From Liolophura sinensis (lineage: Eukaryota > Mollusca > Polyplacophora > Chitonida > Chitonidae): a DNA stretch of 64,000 bases. Shown here one piece after another: positions 49,755 to 62,500 of the stretch. The translations under genes were made by a program, and so were the position numbers. The notes beneath the pieces were generated by a model. The model searched no databases, had not been told where the DNA came from, and saw only the letters and a list, made by a program, of their open reading frames with translations. Position 1 is the first letter of the stretch. Every line of letters starts with the position of its first letter. The DNA lies in assembly GCF_032854445.1 (NCBI RefSeq), contig NC_088303.1, positions 4,721,501 through 4,785,500 on the forward strand, in the 5' to 3' direction.

Positions 49755-51123
49755 ATAAAACCCCAATATGGTGTGCATATCAGCACGTCACATGTGGGAC
49801 AATACTGTGTGCATATCGGCACGTCACATGTGTGACATTGTGGTGTGCATATCGACACGTCACATGTGGGACAATATGGTGTGCATATGGGCACGTCACA
49901 TGTGTGACATTATGGTGTACATATCGACACGTCACTTGTGTGACATTATAGTGTACATATCGACACGTCACTTGTGTGACATTATAGTGTGCATATTGGC
50001 ACGTCACATGTGGGACAATATGGTTTGCATATTGGCACGTCACATGTTGGACAATATAGTGTGCATATCGGCACGTCACATGTGTGACATTATGGTGTGC
50101 ATATCGGCACGTTACATGTTGGACAATATGGTGTGCGTATCCGCAAGTCACATCTGTGACATTATGGTGTGCATATCGGCAAGTCACATGTGTGACATTA
50201 TGGTGTGCATATCGGCACGTTACATGTTGGACAATATGGTGTGCGTATCCGCAAGTCACATCTGTGACATTATGGTGTGCATATCGGCAAGTCACATGTG
50301 TGACATTATGGTGTGAATATCGGCAAGTTACATGTGTAACATTATGGTGTGCATATCTGCACGTTACATGTTGGACATTATGGTGTGCATGTCGGCTTGT
50401 CACATGTGTGACAATATGGTGTGCATATGGGCACGTCACATGTGTGACAATATGGTGTGCATATGGGCACGTCACATGTGGAACAATATGGTGTGTATAT
50501 CCACACGTCACATGTTCGACATTATGGAGTGCATATCGGCACGTCACATGTGTGACATTATGGTGTGCATATTCACACGTCACATATGGGACAATATGGT
50601 GTCCATATGGGCACGTCACATGTGGGACATGATGGTGTGTATATCCACACGTCACATATGGGACAATATGGTGTGCATATGGGCACGTCACATGTGGGAC
50701 ATGATGGTGTGTATATCCACACGTCACATATGGGACAATATGGTGTGCATATCGGCACGTCACATGTGTGACATTATGGTGTGTATATCCACACGTCACA
50801 TATGGGACAATATGGTGTGCATATGGGCACGTCACATATGGGACATGATGGTGTGTATATCCACACGTCACATATGGGACAATATGGTGTGCATATCGGC
50901 ACGTCATATGTAGGATAATATGGTATGCATATCCACACGTCAAATGTGCGACATTATGGTGTGGATACCCAAACGTCGCATATGGGACAATATGGTGTGC
51001 ATATCGGCAGGTTACATGTGGGACAATATGGTATGCATATCCACACGTCACGTGTGCGACATTATGGTGTGCATATCGGCACGTTACATGTTGGACATTA
51101 TGGTGTGCATATCGGCATGTCAA
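49755..51123. repeat. 36-bp palindrome-bearing minisatellite
   Basis: About 38 copies of CATATCGGCACGTCACATGT, GTGACATTATGGTGTG. Each unit holds a GTCACATGTG(T/G)GAC inverted repeat. Variant pairs alternate in runs (for example TCCACACGTCACATATGGGA with GGGCACGTCACATGTGGGA at 50570-50910). Because 36 is a multiple of three, a 447-codon minus-strand frame and several plus frames stay open; these are shadows. Confidence 0.92.
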
Positions 51124-51245
51124 GTGCGGGAAAGTTCGTCAGTAACTTGCCAACCGGTCGTTGGTTTACCCTGGCCACGATGCTATCACACAAGTGAATA
51201 TTTTTGAGTATGGCGTTAAGCTACAATCAGATAAATAAATAAATG
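51124..51245 (+). mobile_element. Second SINE-tail family (GTTCGTCAGTAACTTGCC type)
   Basis: It has GAAAGTTCGTCAGTAACTTG, GGTTTACCC, a TGAATATTTTTGAGTATGGC segment like family 1, then ACAATCAGATAAATAAATAA. Related pieces lie at about 19428-19572 (hexosaminidase intron 4) and, on the minus strand, 14985-15062, 43880-43995, 59098-59250 and 63810-63950. This copy starts at the end of the 36-bp array. Confidence 0.65.
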
Positions 51246-51884
51246 AAGAAATATATGAACAATTCGTAGCTTTATGAGTATAATTTGTGTGTAGTAATAT
51301 GTGTGTTTATGACAAAAAGGATATAAAAGATAGGTTTTCTGACTGACTGATCAATCCAGCTTGTGGAGTTTTGGTTGGCTAACAGGTAAGAGATCCGTCT
51401 TATGGGACATGATGCGAAATTTTGACCGACCAACCTCACAGACGGAACGACCGTCATATAAAGTTGCAGCTAAAAACTTTTTAATTTTGTTCTCTTTACA
51501 AATTGTTCTTCATTGTACAAATTATTACATACTGTTTATAAGTAATGAGTTGTATGTCTCTATATGTAATATTGCCATATGCATGTGTGCTGGCAGCAAC
51601 TGTCACGTCAACTAACATGAAGTTTTTAGGTACAGCATTTTCTCTGCAAGAAAATGCTAAACAAAACTAACTGTTATTTTTATGGTTGCTCTCTGTCTAT
51701 CACTGTCACATGTTTCGGTATCTTTTGACAATGAATTCCATTAAAAACTTGTACAGTGTCTTTAGATTTTAGCTGTAGGCAATGCCAAATCACTGTTTCA
51801 TACCAAAAATTCTCTCAGCGGACCAGAAGGCATGTGTGTAGAATTTTTTTTTCACAATGCCACGAGATGGTGTGTGTCAGACGT

Positions 51885-52115
51885 TAAAGGCTGACTCGCT
51901 GCGACTGTCAAGACCAATGAGTTCGCGTGTTCGAATCCAGCTCGTGTGTTTGTTCATCTGATTCTCAATACATGAGGAGGTATGTCTAGTGCCTGGCACT
52001 AGGTGGCTGGTTTTCTCGGGGCACTCTGTTGTTCCTCACCCATAAATCTGACCGCCGTCATAAAAATGTGAAATTCTTGTCTTGATTACGACGTTAAGCA
52101 ACAATCAATGTATTT
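51885..52115 (+). mobile_element. Another tRNA-like SINE, diverged
   Basis: A B-box-like GTGTTCGAATCCAGC is followed by CATGAGGAGGTATGTC, GGCACTAGGTGGC, a CCGCCGTCATAAAAATGTG segment and ACGTTAAGCAACAATCAATG. The layout is that of a tRNA-derived SINE. A still more decayed relative may lie at about 61610-61880. Confidence 0.5.
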
Positions 52116-52249
52116 ATTTCATCGTTGTTGGCACTTATTTAGCATAGCGGTAGGTATCATGGCTGGAGATAATCGGTGTTCCCGGCGTATTCCACTGACT
52201 TTTGACAAGTTACTGACGAACTTTCCAAATAAAGCAACAATCCAATAAA

Positions 52250-53440
52250 TATATCGGTCTGTCCGTGAAAACTTAGTTCTTTTCTGAAGAGTTCAGGTAA
52301 TTGCAGTAAGGTTTGTTTTTTCACGTTTGAGACATATAATAAACTGGTTGTTGTATACTACGATTTCTATCTAACGTACCGATATCTATGTGCCGCCCTG
52401 CTCCCACGTGACATATGAAGCAAATCAGCATTCACAGGCACCAGTGTTTTCAAGCTGTGGATGTTGCTACGATTTAAAACGTCTTAACACTTAAAAATGC
52501 AGCCACTTTTTAAAAAGTTGAATTACCACCAGACTACCTTGTCGAGGTCAGTTACCACAATATGGCCTAAGGGTTTGAGAGGCCTTATCTACCGTGCCAG
52601 TCACGACTCGTCTCGGGTCGGATAAGAACTCTATAACTACTTCACGCTGTGTCAACTTGTCACAGAGAAACATGATACACTTCTCACGAAAGCTGTAAAT
52701 CAAGGTTTTATGTTATTGTAAACACCGGCACCCACTTGTAAATATAGGTTCTACATGTAGATCTCTTCAGTCGCACAAGGAAAGGTCTGTCACCAACCTG
52801 CGGATGGTCGTGGGTTTTTGTCCGGTTTCCTCTCGTCTCTTCCGTCGTATGTGTGACATAATCTTGGGTACGGCGTAAAACATCGATCAGATAAATAAAT
52901 AAAGTAAATTATCTCATGATTGGACGTATGTATATGATGAGTTTTATGAACCGTATTGGTAGTGTTGGGTACAATGTGGCACGTATATGTTCATATGTGA
53001 AAACATTTCTTGTGAAATACACCTATAAATTTTAAGTAAAATCTGCGCAGGTCATGGCCAGTTGAGTATTGTAATCTGCTGGTTCCCGGATCACGCAGCC
53101 ATCTCAGTAAAAATTTCAGTCATTAAATTTGGTTCCTTCCTTTCCGTTATTTTACCTGAAATTTGGTTCACAATAACTTACCCAGAATTTACTCTGTCAT
53201 GCAGTGTTTCGACCCTGTAACGTATTTTAACGTGATTTGAAATTTCCACTTAATTCTAGGATCGCTTCGTGATCCCGGGGCCAGGTTTTCTGACCAATAG
53301 AGTGAGAGTTACCCGACCCTGCAACAAGACTTCTTTCAGTCCAAGACCAACGATATCACGCACCTCATGGCATGGCTTTAATTTATCACAAACATATCGG
53401 GAATTTGTCCTTGGATATTTAGTGTATTTTCTTTTCTCAT
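52250..53440. other. Region before cassette B: no first exon found
   Basis: No ATG-led exon with a Trp-Pro...Lys-Gly-Lys ending and GT donor is visible. A headless family 1 SINE lies at about 52780-52910. Confidence 0.5.
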
Positions 53441-53446
53441 CCACAG

Positions 53447-54008
53447 ACGTGGGCGGAAGCTGAAAAATATTTGAAGGAGAATCATCCTAATCTGGATGTA
53501 AGTATTCTAGAAAACAGCTGAGCCAAGGTCAGAGGTCAGGTTGAAAGTGGGTGAATATGCGATGTGAACAGATAGCTAAGGTCAAGTAGAAAGGTAACAT
53601 TGTCGAGTCGTGTAACAAAAGTCATATTTCGGACTTGTCATTTCGAAAAAAAAACTCAGTCTGATGGGTGCATAAGTTTTGCATATAATGATCTCACTGA
53701 ATCTCATACGTTGTGATTTAGCACAATACCTGCCCAATTATTGCCCCATTTTGATAAAATTAACATTTTATGTACAAATTCCTATTTTGTCATTCATGAG
53801 ATAAAGTTCGATGACAAGCTTTCTCCGTGCATGAGTTTTTTTTTATAGTTTGCGAGTGATAGAAATTCCCTGACATTACTGGTTCCTCTCTCCCTAGGTA
53901 ATCAGGACACCTGAGAATTCAGGGATAACCATGGATCTGCGGATGGACCGGGTACGTGTGTTCGTGGACGATAATGACAAGGTGGTGGACGTCCCTGTGA
54001 CTGGATAA
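53447..54008 (+). CDS. Potato-inhibitor-I exon 2/3 cassette B (no own first exon found)
   Basis: Two exons, 53447-53497 and 53898-54008, have acceptors CACAG and CCCTAG and donor GTAAGT. They encode 17 plus 36 residues: helix AEAEKYLKENHPNL, then a loop with P1 Met and P1' Asp (TM|D), then LRMDRVRVFVDDNDKV and the terminal PVTG. Both core Arg residues of the family are kept, so this looks like a working inhibitor. I found no first exon resembling the Trp-Pro exon between 48712 and 53446. Because all family exons are phase 0, the cassette could be spliced to the first exon of gene A as an alternative end, or a diverged first exon was missed. Confidence 0.8.
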
Positions 54009-54420
54009 GCCGTGCATTTACTACGTTTAATACTGTTGTCTAAACATGCTTACAAGAGGCATAAGCTGGGGCAGATATAAACTCAAAAGATTTTGCAGTG
54101 AACATGTTATGTAAATGCCTTCATGGAGACGTCTTTGTCCAGCTGTTATTGTTCTCCACTGCATGGAAATGTATGGAGACTCACGTTGTTCCAAATTGAT
54201 ATGTTGCCTTCTTTGTGAATTGTGTTCGCCACAAGACTATTGCTACGTGTCTGTGTTAACTAAAGTGTACATGCCTAGAAAAATGGTTATAAATGCCGTT
54301 TTTATAAACAGCTTTACAGCTTCCGTTTTTGTTGACAATTATATTCTCAACCATTGCCTCTAAATGTCGTGCGTCTTTTGGTTTTGTTCAGTGGTAGCTC
54401 TACTCTTGTATATCTTCATG

Positions 54421-54561
54421 TTTTTTTTTTTTTTTTTGATTGGTGTTTTACGCCGTACTCAACAACATTTCACTAATATGACGGCGGCCAGCATTATGGC
54501 GGGAAGAACCCAGGAAGAGCCCGGAGGAAATCACGATCATCCGCAGGTTGCTGGCAGACCT
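54421..54561 (-). mobile_element. 5'-truncated family 1 SINE with long T run, minus strand
   Basis: A T run of about 17 is followed by GATTGGTGTTTTACGCCGTAC and the reversed body. Flanks TATATCTTCAT and TATATCTGCAT are an imperfect target-site duplication. It lies about 400 bases past inhibitor cassette B. Confidence 0.7.
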
Positions 54562-54564
54562 ATA

Positions 54565-57050
54565 TCTGCATAAGAGGTATTTGGGGATATTATGTGGTAT
54601 GTCGTCATGCATACAATTTTTATTTTGAGGAGCCGTAATTGCTATTTGCTGTATCTTTTACTCTGATTGCTGGACCAAGATACACCAGAATACAACATGA
54701 TACACTAATAATAATCTTGTGTATTGCTGTCTGAGATGGATTCCTCTGGACATATTGTGGTGCAGGACAATAGTTAAACGTTGAGTAGGGCTGTTTTATA
54801 ATGTGTGTAAATGGCTGGCTGGCCATGTGAGAGGTGAAATGACACCCCGGAATAGTTAATTCGGCGTAGGTTAATTTTTGAGCTGTCAGGAGTTGCCAGG
54901 AAGATCACTCTCAATGATAAATGATGCACATTTCATAGGGCCTTTTATAGATAGAGCACCTAGCTGGGTTATCTGGATAATGAGAGCACAGACCAAACCT
55001 CGGTCTGTCATCTGTCACTATACTACATTACCTATTGATTGGGTGTCTCGCACTGTGTTTTCATCATATTGTTTCGTCGTATAAGTAATATACTCTTGAG
55101 TACGGCGTAAAACACCAATCAGATAAATAAATAACCTCGGCGGAAAAAAATCCCGACGAACAAAAGCTCCGTCGTGTTAAGTTTTTTCTACGTAGCACCA
55201 CTAAAACGACACGGTTGCCCAAATATCTGGTATTTCTGCGTTATTACAGAATGACATGAGTATCGGGTATTTTTCTCAAGAAGTAAAAGTTACAAGCTTT
55301 TCGTTAATTCCCCCCCCCCCCCAAGATTGTGCGTTAAGTGAATGTTTAAAAATATCAAAAAACTGAAAACTGAAAAGTCTGCCAGAATATTTGAATGAGG
55401 CGCTGTCAATTCAGTTGAAATGGGGCATGAGCACAGCGCTCGGTATATTTCATATGTAAACAAACATGGCTGATTACAAGCATGAAAGAAAGCCTACGGC
55501 TCGGATCGGCCCAAAAGAGAACGTGAAAAAGAGCTCAACAGGTTAGCCAGCTAGTCTAGAAGTGGAATTGGTGGTCAGTTTGAACGATGGAGTACGTTGA
55601 AGAAAGAAAGTCTCTCACGAAGTACGATGTCGCTCAGTTAATGCTTGTTGAACTTGCCACTTATCTGCAGCTTACTTCATGGACAACCGTGTTCGGCCTT
55701 AAAACTCTATTCTACCTCGTCATAGGTCTATGTCACTTCGGAATCACATGAGGTTGCGCTTATGAGTTTCACGTCAGTGCGCTTTTCTGTTTCACAACGC
55801 GTAGTCGAATTATATGGGCTCGATTCTATCAACGCTTTATTTGGTAATTTTCTGCTGAATTTTCTGTTCACAGAAAATTTATCCATCAAGATTAGCAGAC
55901 CCTGCCAATTTTGATTTATAGACCGAAATATTGCCAGGGCCTAATCCAGTCCTTCTCAGCGTCCGATTACCGGACGCTGCCGTTCCCTTGAAGTGCCCTT
56001 TGCGTCAAAAGAAATCGTCCCTTCGACCTAGTGGCGAAAGCAATGGCTGCCTTTTAACTTAGCTGTTTAGGTTTAAAGTTCGTAAATTTACTCATATTTA
56101 ATGTTGGATCCAGAATCAAGATGGAATATTTGAATTCAGTGTGAAAGAACTTGGTTATGAAAACAACAAAGATTTTTAAAAAACACTTAAAATCGGAAAT
56201 GTATGCCCGGAAGCATTTGACGAAAATTGGACCCGCGATAATTCAATTAGCATTCAGATTATGCGGGCCGGGAATTACTTTCAATTTACTTTCAAAAAAA
56301 AAAAAAGAAAAAATGCCGACCGACCAGCCCGACTTCAAAATACAGGGTTGGTTACCCACAACAAACAACTTTTTAATGATGGCCTGGGGTAGTTATGATA
56401 CATTGTGATGATCACATGTACACGTCATCCGGGATTTCAGAGTTCTCCAAATATCAGTAAATACTTGCCATCCTTAGACTGAATTCGGTGGTGATGATTG
56501 ATAATGAAATAAAACAGGACCTAGATGAGGACGTGGATAAAAGTCCGGATTTTACGGGGAAAACTGTTGACTATTATTCACCATGGATGGGCTAAAAAGC
56601 TATCTGATTACAAACTTCAGGCTTAGGTGAAAAAGTACAGTTGGCCAGCGAAATTGCAAACGTATGTTTGTTCCATGGGTGAACCTCCCGTTATGGAGGA
56701 AACTGAGTCCTTTTTGCCAAACGTGTTGATCGGCGACTTTCAGAACACTATGCTGAGAGCGACAGTAGCTGTTGCACAGCTCACTGATTTGCAACAAAGA
56801 CGCAATTCCAGTGAACTTAAACAAGGTAGTTCCCATGGCTAGGATGCACTGGCGCTATTAGGTCACGCCTCATACGATATTTCATTGAAGAGAAGGGATG
56901 CAATCGGGCCTTTCCGTGGTAAAAAGATATTTGTACACAAGACATTCCCGTAACTGAGATATTGGTCGGTGAAAGTTTGCCTCAAACACTAGAGTAAAGG
57001 CAAACATAGCCCTGATGCTTCTTGAAAACAGAAGTCCAAGTCGGCTTACA
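54565..57050. other. No gene recognised
   Basis: This holds a SINE tail (55078-55130) and a C run at 55311. Frames at 56151-56408 and 56600-56842 are unrecognised and may be remnants of the mobile element whose RT part follows on the minus strand. Confidence 0.45.
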
Positions 57051-57155
57051 TTTTATTTATATATTTGTTTGATTGGTGTTTTACGCCGTACATAAAAATA
57101 TTTCACTTATACGACGGCGGCCAGCATTATAGTAGGAGGAAACCGGACAGAAAAA
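57050..57155 (-). mobile_element. Family 1 SINE tail fragment, minus strand
   Basis: TTGATTGGTGTTTTACGCCG and ACGACGGCGGCCAGCATTAT match the reversed tail and body. It abuts the LINE relic. Confidence 0.65.
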
Positions 57156-57229
57156 AGGATTTTCCAAGAAAAAGCTAAACCATATTTTTATCTGTGCCCT
57201 TAATTTCTGAATATTTGGATCTAAATTTT

Positions 57230-57850
57230 TGGAATCTCCATTCCAATGTAGTCTTGGGAAAACTTAATTCCAAGATAAACGGTTTCCTTAACAATGGGTA
57301 AGCAATACTTATTACTTGAAAGCTTGGATTTATTCTCATGAGGTAACTTTTTTTAGAGTTTACTTTGAGACCATTTTTTCAATACTCTTATAAAAATCTA
57401 TTGCGGATTGAACTGAACTATCATTTCTTAAAAGTCATCTGTTAAGATCTGCAAAGTAGACACTTTTCACAATGTCCTCATGTATCATTATTCCTTTATA
57501 TTTGTCGTACTCCTTAATTTAATATTGATAATCTGTGCACATCTTATGAATAGGTAAGGTGAAAATGGGCAGCCCTGTTTTAGTCCCATTGACTTGTTCA
57601 ATCAATTCGTAGACCGACCTTTATTATCAACAGAACTTGATGTTCCACTGTAGAAAAGCCATATCCATTTGTAAATGTTCTCATTAAAACTGAACACCTT
57701 TAGGGCTCTCTCCAGAAACTGAAATTCTACGAGTCAAACACCTTTTCACAGTCAATAAAAGCAAAAATCCACTATCTTCATAGCTATCTAATAAATCCAA
57801 CAGGAATCGCACATTTTCACCTGTATATGTCCTTTTAACAAAGCCATTTT
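57230..57850 (-). mobile_element. Degenerate non-LTR retrotransposon (LINE) reverse transcriptase fragment
   Basis: On the minus strand, pieces of the RT domain appear in order in shifting frames: NGFVKRTYTGENVRFLLDLL, then FIDCEKVFD (the first catalytic Asp box), then GLKQGCPFSPYLFIRCAQII, then FADL at the position of the FADD box, then DSSVQSAIDFYKSIEK. The order and wording match L1/Tx1-type LINEs. Several stops and frame shifts make it dead. It sits between inhibitor cassettes B and C. Confidence 0.75.
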
Positions 57851-59419
57851 ATGTTTCACGAATAAGTGGTGGTGATATCTGTTGTAAATCAAAAGCTTTG
57901 CCCCCTGAGTGCTAAACCACAAAGTATACCACATTCACTTGATCCGTATGGGTTGAGATTTCCCTTTTCAATTTCAATTTTCAGGTAAATTTTATGGCTA
58001 AAAGTTACCGGTAAACCACTGAGAGGGCAATCTTACTAGTTTAATGTGGAGAAATGAAAAAGTAATTTAAATGTCCGAGAAAAGAGAGCCTTCAATAAGG
58101 TGAAATGGACATTTGAAAATGGGTATTTGGCACCATACTTTGCATTATTGGCTAAAACTTCTCCACCACTTCATTTCAACCCATAACCATATTAACATCC
58201 CAAGATACAATGCACGCACAATAAAACGAAATGTGGTGGAATTTAGGGATAGCATACAAATCTCTAGGCCGCTTACTGGGCAGCTGTGGATAACAATTAT
58301 TAAGGCATATGGTCAAGAGAAGAAGTGAAGGACTCGGGCAACCGTAAGTCAACGACGTGTGCCTTCAATCACCCCAGCATATTTGTAAGGCTGGTATGTC
58401 ACCACACCATGCATATTGTCGTACAGCCCCGGACCTAGGTTAATAAAAGCTGTCCCCCTGAGAAGGTGAAATAGATCTATCGCGTTAATTGCTAACGCAT
58501 CAATTTACAATACATCTGAACATTTACATTTGAGAGTATTTACCTCAGATACAATACAAGTCCTGAAATAAGTCCAAATTGTGATGAGTAACCTAAGATC
58601 TTATGTGTGATTTCTCAGAAGTGAAAATGAGTGCATTTAATGCTTGTTGGTCATCAGAAGTTTTAGGGTGAAGAGTACAGTACTAAATCTTAACATTCTT
58701 GATGCTTGGGGCTTCGTGCTATTCGGTTCACGTAGGACCTTACCTGACACAGGTGCTGTCACATTCATGTCAACCATCATCCACATCTGTTTCCACTACC
58801 GGTCGTTGCCCCTGTGTATGTACTGTAAACAATGGCACTCTGGCTATTTCAGACGTCCACACGGTGATCTTAATTTTAGAGTGATCAGAAAGTCGAGGTG
58901 TTCATATTTGTCCAGAGTGTAATATGTTGTCATTTATAAATTCCTGGTAATTATCACCTTTCGACACCTTTCTCACTAATCATTCATTCATTCTAATCAA
59001 CACAATTCATTCAAATAACTCATTCTACGTATCTAAGGGACAGGACTTTCTGAACATCTGACCTGTTCAACTAAACACCAAATACAACATTAAAGTAACA
59101 GATTGATTGACTGATTTGTTTTTAACACCGTGATCTGGACTTTTTCAATTAGACAGTCAAATTTGACGGTCAGGTTTATTAGTGCATAGTGGGGACCAGG
59201 GTACCTGGAGTAAACCACCGCCCTTTGATTGGTGCCTGACAAACCTTTTCACTTAAGGCCGCAACCAAAACAAACATTAAAAGCATTTAAAATGTATGTC
59301 CACCTTGTTCCTCAGATACAGCGTCATTATAATAACTGACTCTCATTTTTTATTTGCTTTATGCAGTTATGCATGTGTGAATGTATTTGTGGCATTTTGT
59401 AAGAGCTCACCCTGAAAAT

Positions 59420-59431
59420 TGCGCATGCGCA
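59420..59431. promoter_or_regulatory. NRF-1-type palindrome upstream of inhibitor C
   Basis: TGCGCATGCGCA is a full match to the animal NRF-1 consensus (YGCGCAYGCGCR) and is a perfect palindrome extending to 14 bases with its flanks. It lies 145-156 bases before the ATG of inhibitor C, where a core promoter would be. NRF-1 sites are common in animal housekeeping promoters. Function here is inferred from position only. Confidence 0.5.
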
Positions 59432-59575
59432 ATCTCTACCTCTCTACCCCCAAATATGACAGAGCTGCAGTCGCAGTCAGGTGATTTCATTGTTAGATAC
59501 TAGACTGTCATCACCACCACCACTCATCACAGCGACCAGCCATCACAACGACCAGCAGAACCAGCGACTTACATC

Positions 59576-62500
59576 ATGTCTGAAGAAATGAATGCCGTAG
59601 AACTGAAAACCTGGCCAGACCTTAAGGGAAAGGTAACGGTTACAGCCAAAATATTTAAACGGATTATGGTTTATATTTGATGTTCAGAAAACTGGCTTAA
59701 CACTTAATTTACGTACTGACACTGACTGTTATGTAGAAAAAGATGCCATGCAAACTCCGACGGCATGAACCTATAGTTGTTACTGCCAGGTTTTGGGCCA
59801 GCTGCTGTCATGGGCGGTATGTATGTAATCAGGTCGTTTGGCAGGTCAGCCGTGAGCAGGGCATTCGGCAGCTGTCTACATCATTGGTGTGAGGAAGGCC
59901 TAGAGGATGTTGGAAAAATAATAATATACCAGTCGAAGACCTCGAAGGTGCGTTTCAAATCGATAACGTACGACCCATGTCCAAACTAACTCGAAAAAAC
60001 AGTGCCGTGTTCCACACAACTTCCTAAGTTCAATAACTTGCTTATGTCGGTAGTCCAAAATAGACTAATCATGGTGTATTTCCAGAAATACAAGACACCC
60101 AATTCAAATATCAGACTCGTGTATACATTCATTGTCGAACACAAATAAACATGTAGCTATCTAAGTTACACTTTGATTGCGACTGTTCATGAAAGCACCA
60201 TGGTGATGTGGTATACATGGATGGTTATAGACTCCTAGCCCCGGGTTAAGCAGAATTATAGATATAATAATGACAGATTGCTAACGCTCTGGCCGTGTTT
60301 GTCAATACCTCTCCGGCCGTATGTGGGAAGGCCTGACAGCAGCCTGCGGATGCTTGTGGGTTTCCCCCGGGCTCTACCCGGTTTCCTCCCACCATAGTTT
60401 ACCAGTTTACTCTGGATCTAATAAATGCTGCAATGCGATATGTGCATATTATACGCCATGTGCAGAGCTGTGTAGTTTATTTCTATCCAAGTACGGATAA
60501 TTTACCGTTTTAAAATTGAAATTATCCACTTTATCATAAGCACGGCGTGAGAGGAGACACTGGTCAACCATGTACGAGTCTGGGTCCAGATATGATGTAT
60601 ACCGTCAGGACAATGTGGTGTCTCCTTCAGATTCAAGGAATCTGGATAGATTATTCTCACCTCATAGACACGGAGAGTTATTTATGGGTAAAAGGTCATC
60701 GATTTACTCTCTGCTAAATGAAAAGGATTGGGCTCCAAATGGATCATTTTTCAAAAATGTCTGCGTATAGTATCAAGCCGAAGTTTACCTAGTCCATTTT
60801 AAACTCACCCAATTAACCATTAACTGTTATGGTAACATGAAAGTATCGTACACCGGTGTTCGTTTTGCCACAGGACAGTAATCTGGCGTAAATTTGTAGG
60901 CCCCGAGTCACAAGTACCCAAAATACACCTGCACGCCCCCCCCCCCCCCCACCCCCCACCCCCCGGGAAATCCATCGAAACAAATGTTGCCTTAGAAAGT
61001 ATCCCCTGTCCGTTAAAATGATGTGCCCAAGGGCTGTATATAGAATACTGATACAATGTACTAAAAGCCTAGAGTCTGTGTAAATCAGGTGTTATAGTTC
61101 AGGCAGTGTTATGGTTTACGTACAACTATTATTCTCTGAAAGCTATGACAAATGGCATGCGCATAGCACTGGACAGTCATGCGCTACACACCTGTGTTAA
61201 AGTGATGGAGGGAGAGCCACTGATTAATAGGTAGCGACATTGGGACGGGTCCTGGGGCATCCAAAACCCAACACGAGCCATATGGCGATCTTCATCAGAA
61301 CTTGGGGTATAGATATAAGCAGTATATCAAAGTGGTGGAAAACTATACATTAGTTTTATTGAAGGCAGACATTAATGTGGACATTAGAGCTTGCTCTTTT
61401 AACGTTTTTGCAAGACATATCTACAACCACCCCCATCCCCCACCGCCACCGCCACCATCCACCCCACCCCCACCGAATTCCCTTAACTTTCACCCTCCGT
61501 TAACATACCATAGGAGAGCTAGTGTGCTACAATCCAGAAGGCGAGTCATGAGAGAAAAACATCAGTTTAAATTGGATGAGTTCTGATCACTAGAATTAAC
61601 CATTAAGATAGCGCGATCAAATCCAGTTCGTGCCTGACGTCATGAGGTTTGTCGGACACCAGGTGCAGTGACTTCCAATGTGATCGGCCCGGTTTCCAAT
61701 ATGTCATACACAAACTGCTGGCTTAACTGGTGTACTGCTTCATATGTGGAAATGTGGATTATAGTCATTTTATGCATGTCAGTCATTGCACCGTGTTCTC
61801 CAGTGTTCTGTGATCATAAACCAGACTGCCGTTATAAATAATAGCGTAATCTAAATGTAAATAAACGCAAATCAACAGAAAATTAGGCGATCCTTTTGCA
61901 CTGCATGGGTTTGTGGTTGTAAGGAAAACAGGATTCATTTCATTCTGTAACACATTTATTACGGTGAGAAATTTGCCCATCTGTCCATGACTTCCACTGT
62001 TTAATTATCATTCCTGTGCTCATTTGTTGCCCTGACCCCCACCCCCACCCCTCCCTCCCTCCTAAAACTGCAGCCTCGATTTCCTATCGTTATTGTATTT
62101 TCATTCACAGACGGGGGCCGAAGCTGAGAAATATTTGAAAGAGAATCACCCTGACTTGGAGGTAGGTGATCTGGAAAACAGCTGAAGTAGAAGGTTTGCA
62201 AATGTGTTCTTGATTTTGCAACTTTGGATTTATTTAGTTCCCAGAAAAGCGCACATGTTAATCAAAGCAGATAACATGCAGAATCGTACATTTTCCATAT
62301 TTAAATGGTTAACATGTTTTCACAATATGCATTTATATATTGCTGACTGTGTCAGCTGTGGTGAAATAGGAATTTACTGAAACACCAATTAATGATATAA
62401 ACGAATACAAAAATTCGCGCCATGAGATCACTTGTTTGAATCCAGCTGGTGTTTGATCATATGGCCAGGTGCGCAACGGTCGTTCCGAAAATATATAGAT

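Noticed and set aside
49780-51123. 447-codon minus-strand frame and 182-193-codon plus frames
   Set aside because: They come from a 36-base repeat whose period is a multiple of three. Both strands are open at once, and the array has no splice or start context.
56151-56842. Possible gene from frames at 56151-56408 and 56627-56842
   Set aside because: No recognised domain and no consistent splice joins; it is close to a LINE relic and may be transposon debris.
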